The notes beneath the pieces are model-generated. The model ran no database searches. It was not told the origin of the DNA and worked only from the letters and a program-made list of their open reading frames with translations. The translations under genes were made by a program, and so were the position numbers. From Promethearchaeota archaeon (GTDB taxonomy: Archaea; Asgardarchaeota; Lokiarchaeia; Sigynarchaeales; MK-D1): a stretch of DNA of 9,274 nt. This document shows positions 6,583-9,274 of this stretch, piece after piece. Each line of letters begins with the position of its first letter. The first letter of the stretch is position 1. Location: NCBI GenBank assembly GCA_016839385.1, contig JAEOUK010000580.1:1-9274 (forward strand), read 5' to 3'.

Positions 6583-7887
6583 TTAGATCTTATAAGATTC
6601 TCCTTGTTTGGGAGCAACTGCAATAACTCCAATTTGATTCAATTCTTGAATAAATGATTCAGCAACTTCTTCTTCCCCATGAACTGCGAATACCCGTTTT
6701 TCTGATTCTCCAAAATTTGACTTTTTGACAAAATCGATTAATTGGGATTTTCCAGAGTGAGAAGAAAAATCGAATTTGATTACTTCACATTTGACTTCTT
6801 CTTGATCCCCATTATTATAAGTATATTTATGTTCATTTAGCAAAATATCTCCAGGTGTACCTGGTATTTGAAAACTAACCAATAAAATTGCAGAATTGGG
6901 ATCATTTATAATAGCTTCCGCATACATTCGGGCTGTTCCTCCTTTAAGCATGCCTGAAGGAGCAACGATTACCCCATTTGCACGTTTTGCTTGCTGACGT
7001 TGTTCAAAAGTGTTATCCCTAGAAATATAGTTACTCTTTTCTAACGCATTTCGCATATCCCAGTAATTTCTGAAATATGTTCGATAACGCTTATAGAGAT
7101 GACCAATTTTTCGTGCCATTCCATCCACATAAATTGGATAACGGTTAGTATCTAAATATTTGTGGAGTACCATAAGAATTTCTTGGCTACGTGAAACCCC
7201 AAATGCTGGAACTAAAACAGTGCCACCATTTTCCAAAACTTCCGTTATTTTTTCAATAAATGCCTTTTCTACGTCCAATCGGGGTTGATGATCCGTTGTA
7301 CCATATGTACTTTCTATGACAAGGGCATCAATCTTATGAGATATTGGTTCAACTGGGTTCATCAATTGAGTTGTTGTATTATTCATATCTGATGTGTAAA
7401 GCATAGCTTGATCATCCATTTCCACTAATACCATAGCAGAGCCGGGAATATGTCCGTTATTAATAAGGGTGATGAATGATTCTTCTCCTACTTGAGTTCG
7501 TTCATTATACCGAAGAGTTCGAGTATGACGATGCATCCGTCCCAATACTTCTTTATCGAATAAAAGGTCGGTATTTGAATTATATCTTGCGATGTTTATC
7601 ATATCTCTAAGAAGAACATCCGTAATATCTTGAGTGAGACGTGTCATGTATAAGGGAACCGAACCAGAGATAAAAAATATAGGTACACCGCCACTATGAT
7701 CAATATGAGCATGTGTGATAACTATAGCTGTTAAATCTCTCCCACGGATGTGTCCGGGAAAATTTTCTTCGGTACCATCCATTTTGATGCCATAATCCAA
7801 GAGGATTCTGTCCTTGTTTCGTTCAGACTCAATTAAAACTGCAGATTTTCCAACTTCTCTGCATGAGCCCAAAAAACTAATACGCAT
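6583..7887 (-). CDS. aCPSF2-like beta-CASP metallo-beta-lactamase ribonuclease
   Basis: This is a two-zinc RNase of the CPSF73/RNase J superfamily, acting in RNA 3'-end processing or 5'-3' decay. Numbering from my chosen start (434 residues), motif 2 is HAHIDHSG (59-66), motif 3 His146 (GHIPGS), motif 4 Asp167 (YTSDMN), beta-CASP motif A Glu192 (ESTYG), motif B His377 (FSSHSG) and motif C His403 (AVHGEEE). VAPSGMLKGG (308-317) is also typical. All catalytic ligands are present. There are no N-terminal KH domains, so it is not aCPSF1, and FSSHSG with this length fits aCPSF2 better than archaeal RNase J. The reading frame extends upstream to a TTG at 7899, but ATG at 7887-7885 gives the family-typical N-terminus MRISFLG and lies about 25 nt from an AT-rich promoter box. 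GTG at 7893 is possible. It is followed 17 bp later by the Fe-S protein gene and is divergent from the phosphorylase gene. Confidence 0.92.
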   Translation of the reverse strand: MRISFLGSCREVGKSAVLIESERNKDRILLDYGIKMDGTEENFPGHIRGRDLTAIVITHAHIDHSGGVPIFFISGSVPLYMTRLTQDITDVLLRDMINIARYNSNTDLLFDKEVLGRMHRHTRTLRYNERTQVGEESFITLINNGHIPGSAMVLVEMDDQAMLYTSDMNNTTTQLMNPVEPISHKIDALVIESTYGTTDHQPRLDVEKAFIEKITEVLENGGTVLVPAFGVSRSQEILMVLHKYLDTNRYPIYVDGMARKIGHLYKRYRTYFRNYWDMRNALEKSNYISRDNTFEQRQQAKRANGVIVAPSGMLKGGTARMYAEAIINDPNSAILLVSFQIPGTPGDILLNEHKYTYNNGDQEEVKCEVIKFDFSSHSGKSQLIDFVKKSNFGESEKRVFAVHGEEEVAESFIQELNQIGVIAVAPKQGESYKI

Positions 7888-7905
7888 ACACACACTCAAT
7901 AATGC

Positions 7906-7921
7906 AAATTTAATTAATTTT
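7906..7921. promoter_or_regulatory. AT box in the divergent promoter region, probably for the aCPSF2-like gene
   Basis: AAATTTAATTAATTTT reads as a TATA-like box on both strands. On the minus strand its centre lies about 26 nt before the ATG at 7887, predicting an almost leaderless RNase transcript and supporting that start over TTG 7899. On the plus strand it could instead start a transcript near 7941, giving the phosphorylase gene a leader of about 50 nt that includes its Shine-Dalgarno. Confidence 0.35.
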
Positions 7922-7964
7922 CCCCTAAAGAAATCATTTTTTAAGCGACAAGTCGAAGTAATCG

Positions 7965-7973
7965 TATATAAAA
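7965..7973. promoter_or_regulatory. TATATAAAA box upstream of the phosphorylase gene
   Basis: TATATAAAA is a good archaeal TATA match, but its plus-strand start (about 26 nt on) would fall at or just after the ATG at 7991 and exclude the clear Shine-Dalgarno. It therefore either serves a leaderless alternative, or works on the minus strand (TTTTATATA) for a longer aCPSF2 transcript starting near 7943. Confidence 0.35.
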
Positions 7974-7976
7974 TTA

Positions 7977-7983
7977 GGTGAGG
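7977..7983 (+). promoter_or_regulatory. Shine-Dalgarno of the phosphorylase gene
   Basis: GGTGAGG matches the archaeal anti-Shine-Dalgarno complement (GGTGA core) with 7 nt between its end and the ATG at 7991. It fixes the start codon and contrasts with the genes at 1343, 1542 and 7887, which lack one. Confidence 0.7.
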
Positions 7984-7990
7984 AATAAAA

Positions 7991-8845
7991 ATGTCAGAAA
8001 ATGTTGAAATCGGAATAATAGGTGGAACAGGTTCAGATTTGACTCTCGAAGATGAAAAACTGATTAAAGTGTATACTCCATATGGAGCTCCCAGTGATCT
8101 TTTAAGTATAGGATATTTTAAAGGAAAAAAAATAGCATTTCTTCCAAGACATGGTAGAAATCATCGAATTCCTCCACATATGCTCAATTTTCGAGCAAAT
8201 ATCTGGGCTTTAAAATCTATTGGCGTTCAACGGATAATTAGCCCATCTGCTGTAGGTAGTTTGAAAAAGGAATTAGATAAAGGAGAGTTTGTTCTTTGTG
8301 ATCAATATATTGATCGAACTCGATCCCGTATTAGTACCTTTTATGAGGGAGGATCTGTATGCCATATATCCCAAGCAGATCCATTCTGCCCAACAATGAA
8401 CAATATTTTGTATTCTGTAGGAAAACAAATAGGGATTCCTATTACAAATGGAGGAACCTATGTATGTATAGAAGGACCACGCTTTTCTACCCGTGCTGAA
8501 AGTAAAGTATTTCATATGTGGGGAGGAGATGTAATTGGAATGACCTGTTATCCTGAGGTAACCTTAGCAGCTGAACAGTCAATGTGTTATTGCACCATAG
8601 CAATGGTAACCGATTTGGATGTATGGGCAGCTAAATGTGAGAAATGCGGTGTTGTAGAATTTGGAAAAACTTGCAATTTATGTGGAGGACCTATTCATAA
8701 ATTAGCAGTATCAATTAACGAAGTACTTGAAACAATGAAAACAAACGCAATCAATCTGAAAAGACTATTGGAAACTGCGGTTCCTAAACTTCCATCAATT
8801 CGGGAATGTAATTGCAAAGACTCATTGAATGGAGCGGTGATTTAA
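7991..8845 (+). CDS. mtnP: S-methyl-5'-thioadenosine phosphorylase with zinc-ribbon-like insertion and C-terminal CXC
   Basis: It phosphorolyses 5'-methylthioadenosine to adenine and 5-methylthioribose-1-phosphate (EC 2.4.2.28) in the cytoplasm, clearing a by-product of polyamine and radical-SAM chemistry. Family motifs are IIGGTGSD (9-16, phosphate site), LPRHGRNHRIPPH (51-63), PSAVGSL (85-91), CIEGPRFSTRAES (159-171), DVIGMTCYPEV (180-190) and TDLDVW (207-212). The Asp208/Asp210 pair fits an adenine-type base site rather than the Asn of guanine/hypoxanthine PNPs, and the adjacent apt gene supports adenine release. Two features stand out. CEKCG (216-220) and CNLCGG (228-233) form a zinc-ribbon-like pair of knuckles inserted between TDLDVW and the last helices, where most homologues have only a few residues. 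The C-terminus has CNC (273-275) followed by DSLNGAVI, like the CXC motif of the Sulfolobus enzyme MTAPII. Its 284 residues are slightly over the usual 260-275. Methylthioinosine phosphorylase activity cannot be excluded. Confidence 0.92.
   Translation: MSENVEIGIIGGTGSDLTLEDEKLIKVYTPYGAPSDLLSIGYFKGKKIAFLPRHGRNHRIPPHMLNFRANIWALKSIGVQRIISPSAVGSLKKELDKGEFVLCDQYIDRTRSRISTFYEGGSVCHISQADPFCPTMNNILYSVGKQIGIPITNGGTYVCIEGPRFSTRAESKVFHMWGGDVIGMTCYPEVTLAAEQSMCYCTIAMVTDLDVWAAKCEKCGVVEFGKTCNLCGGPIHKLAVSINEVLETMKTNAINLKRLLETAVPKLPSIRECNCKDSLNGAVI
8836..8841 (+). promoter_or_regulatory. Shine-Dalgarno of apt inside the end of the phosphorylase gene
   Basis: GGTGAT is a full archaeal Shine-Dalgarno match, 4 nt before the apt ATG. 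It lies within the last codons of the preceding gene, whose TAA (8843-8845) directly abuts the apt ATG (8846). This layout indicates one mRNA with coupled translation. Confidence 0.7.
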
Positions 8846-9274
8846 ATGGATTTAAATAAATACATTCGAAATGTACCAGATTGGCCTAAAAAAGGAATCC
8901 AGTTCAAAGATATCACCACTTTATGTCAAAACCCTACTGCTTTCAAAGAATCTTGTGATCTAATTGCTCAAAACTTTAAAGATTACGGAATTAATAAGGT
9001 AGTTGCAATTGAAGCTCGAGGATATGTTTTTGGAGGAGTAATTGCATACAAATTAGCAGCAGGATTCATTCTTATCCGTAAACCTGGAAAATTACCTTAT
9101 AAAACTATAAGTGAATCTTATGAACTGGAATATGGTACAGACTCAATCCAAATGCATATAGATGCAATACAAGTAGGAGAAAAAGTCTTAGTTTTAGATG
9201 ATTTACTCGCTACAGGAGGAACAGCGTTAGCAGCTTGTAAGTTAGTGGAAAAATCTGGAGGTATTGTTGCTGGA
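8846..9274 (+). CDS. apt: Adenine phosphoribosyltransferase, C-terminus beyond the window
   Basis: Apt converts adenine plus PRPP to AMP and pyrophosphate (EC 2.4.2.7) in the cytoplasm. The 143 visible codons run open to the right edge; the family is about 170-180 residues, so roughly 30 are missing. Visible motifs are VPDWPKKGIQFKDITTL (10-26), the usual N-terminal Apt signature; EARGYVFG (56-63); RKPGKLPY (79-86 region), the flexible-loop motif; and the PRPP-binding site VLVLDDLLATGGTA (114-127) with its acidic pair and TGGT. All are intact, and the order and spacing match bacterial-type Apt rather than short archaeal hypoxanthine PRTs. The gene starts one base after the stop of the methylthioadenosine phosphorylase gene with its own Shine-Dalgarno. 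Together they form a two-step route that returns the adenine of methylthioadenosine to AMP. Confidence 0.95.
   Translation, partial: MDLNKYIRNVPDWPKKGIQFKDITTLCQNPTAFKESCDLIAQNFKDYGINKVVAIEARGYVFGGVIAYKLAAGFILIRKPGKLPYKTISESYELEYGTDSIQMHIDAIQVGEKVLVLDDLLATGGTALAACKLVEKSGGIVAG

Noticed and set aside
6583..7887. aCPSF1 or archaeal RNase J
   Set aside because: No KH domains at the N-terminus (aCPSF1), and FSSHSG rather than the RNase J-type motif B.
8273..8515. Minus-strand open frame of 80 codons
   Set aside because: Antisense to conserved MTAP motifs; no supporting feature.
1..9274. CRISPR array, transposon, integrase or toxin-antitoxin system
   Set aside because: No regularly spaced direct repeats, transposase or integrase motifs, or small paired genes were found; gene content is housekeeping or metabolic.

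Overview
The window looks like archaeal chromosome, AT-rich (by eye about one third G+C). The evidence is methenyl-tetrahydromethanopterin cyclohydrolase (Mch), an archaeal RecJ/GAN-type DHH nuclease, an aCPSF2-type beta-CASP ribonuclease, an archaeal methylthioadenosine phosphorylase with a C-terminal CXC motif, TATA-like AT boxes close to start codons, and the archaeal Shine-Dalgarno GGTGA(T). The mix of an H4MPT C1 enzyme, a LarE-type sulfur insertase and a cysteine-rich double-[4Fe-4S] protein suggests an anaerobe. An Asgard (for example Lokiarchaeia-like) or similar mesophilic lineage is my guess; nothing here proves it, and Mch alone does not make it a methanogen.

Layout. Positions 1-1343, minus strand: mch, followed 36 bp later by the N-terminus of an acidic-tailed membrane protein that runs off the left edge. 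Positions 1344-1541: divergent promoter region with a TATA-containing inverted repeat. Positions 1542-3224, plus strand: DHH/DHHA1 nuclease with a lysine-rich tail ending in a PIP-box-like motif. Positions 3225-3358: convergent intergenic gap holding a GC-rich 11-bp perfect inverted repeat that could fold into a long hairpin RNA. Positions 3359-5366, minus strand: an unrecognised 356-residue protein followed by a LarE-family protein. Positions 5468-7887, minus strand: aCPSF2-like RNase followed 17 bp later by the cysteine-rich Fe-S protein. Positions 7888-7990: second divergent promoter region. Positions 7991-9274, plus strand: methylthioadenosine phosphorylase directly abutting apt, which is cut by the right edge.

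How the genes fit together. The phosphorylase-apt pair is a coherent salvage operon: 5'-methylthioadenosine is cleaved to adenine, and adenine is returned to AMP. mch belongs to C1 metabolism (Wood-Ljungdahl methyl branch or its reverse). The nuclease belongs to replication or repair, and aCPSF2 to RNA 3'-end processing or decay. LarE implies an ATP-dependent sulfur-insertion step, possibly for the nickel-pincer cofactor, but no larB or larC is in the window. No CRISPR array, transposase, rRNA or tRNA gene was seen, and no gene-free stretch exceeds 300 bases.

Most worth checking are the zinc-ribbon-like insertion in the phosphorylase, the hairpin at 3229-3294, the PIP-like tail of the nuclease, the multi-cysteine Fe-S protein beside the RNase, and the unrecognised 356-residue protein.
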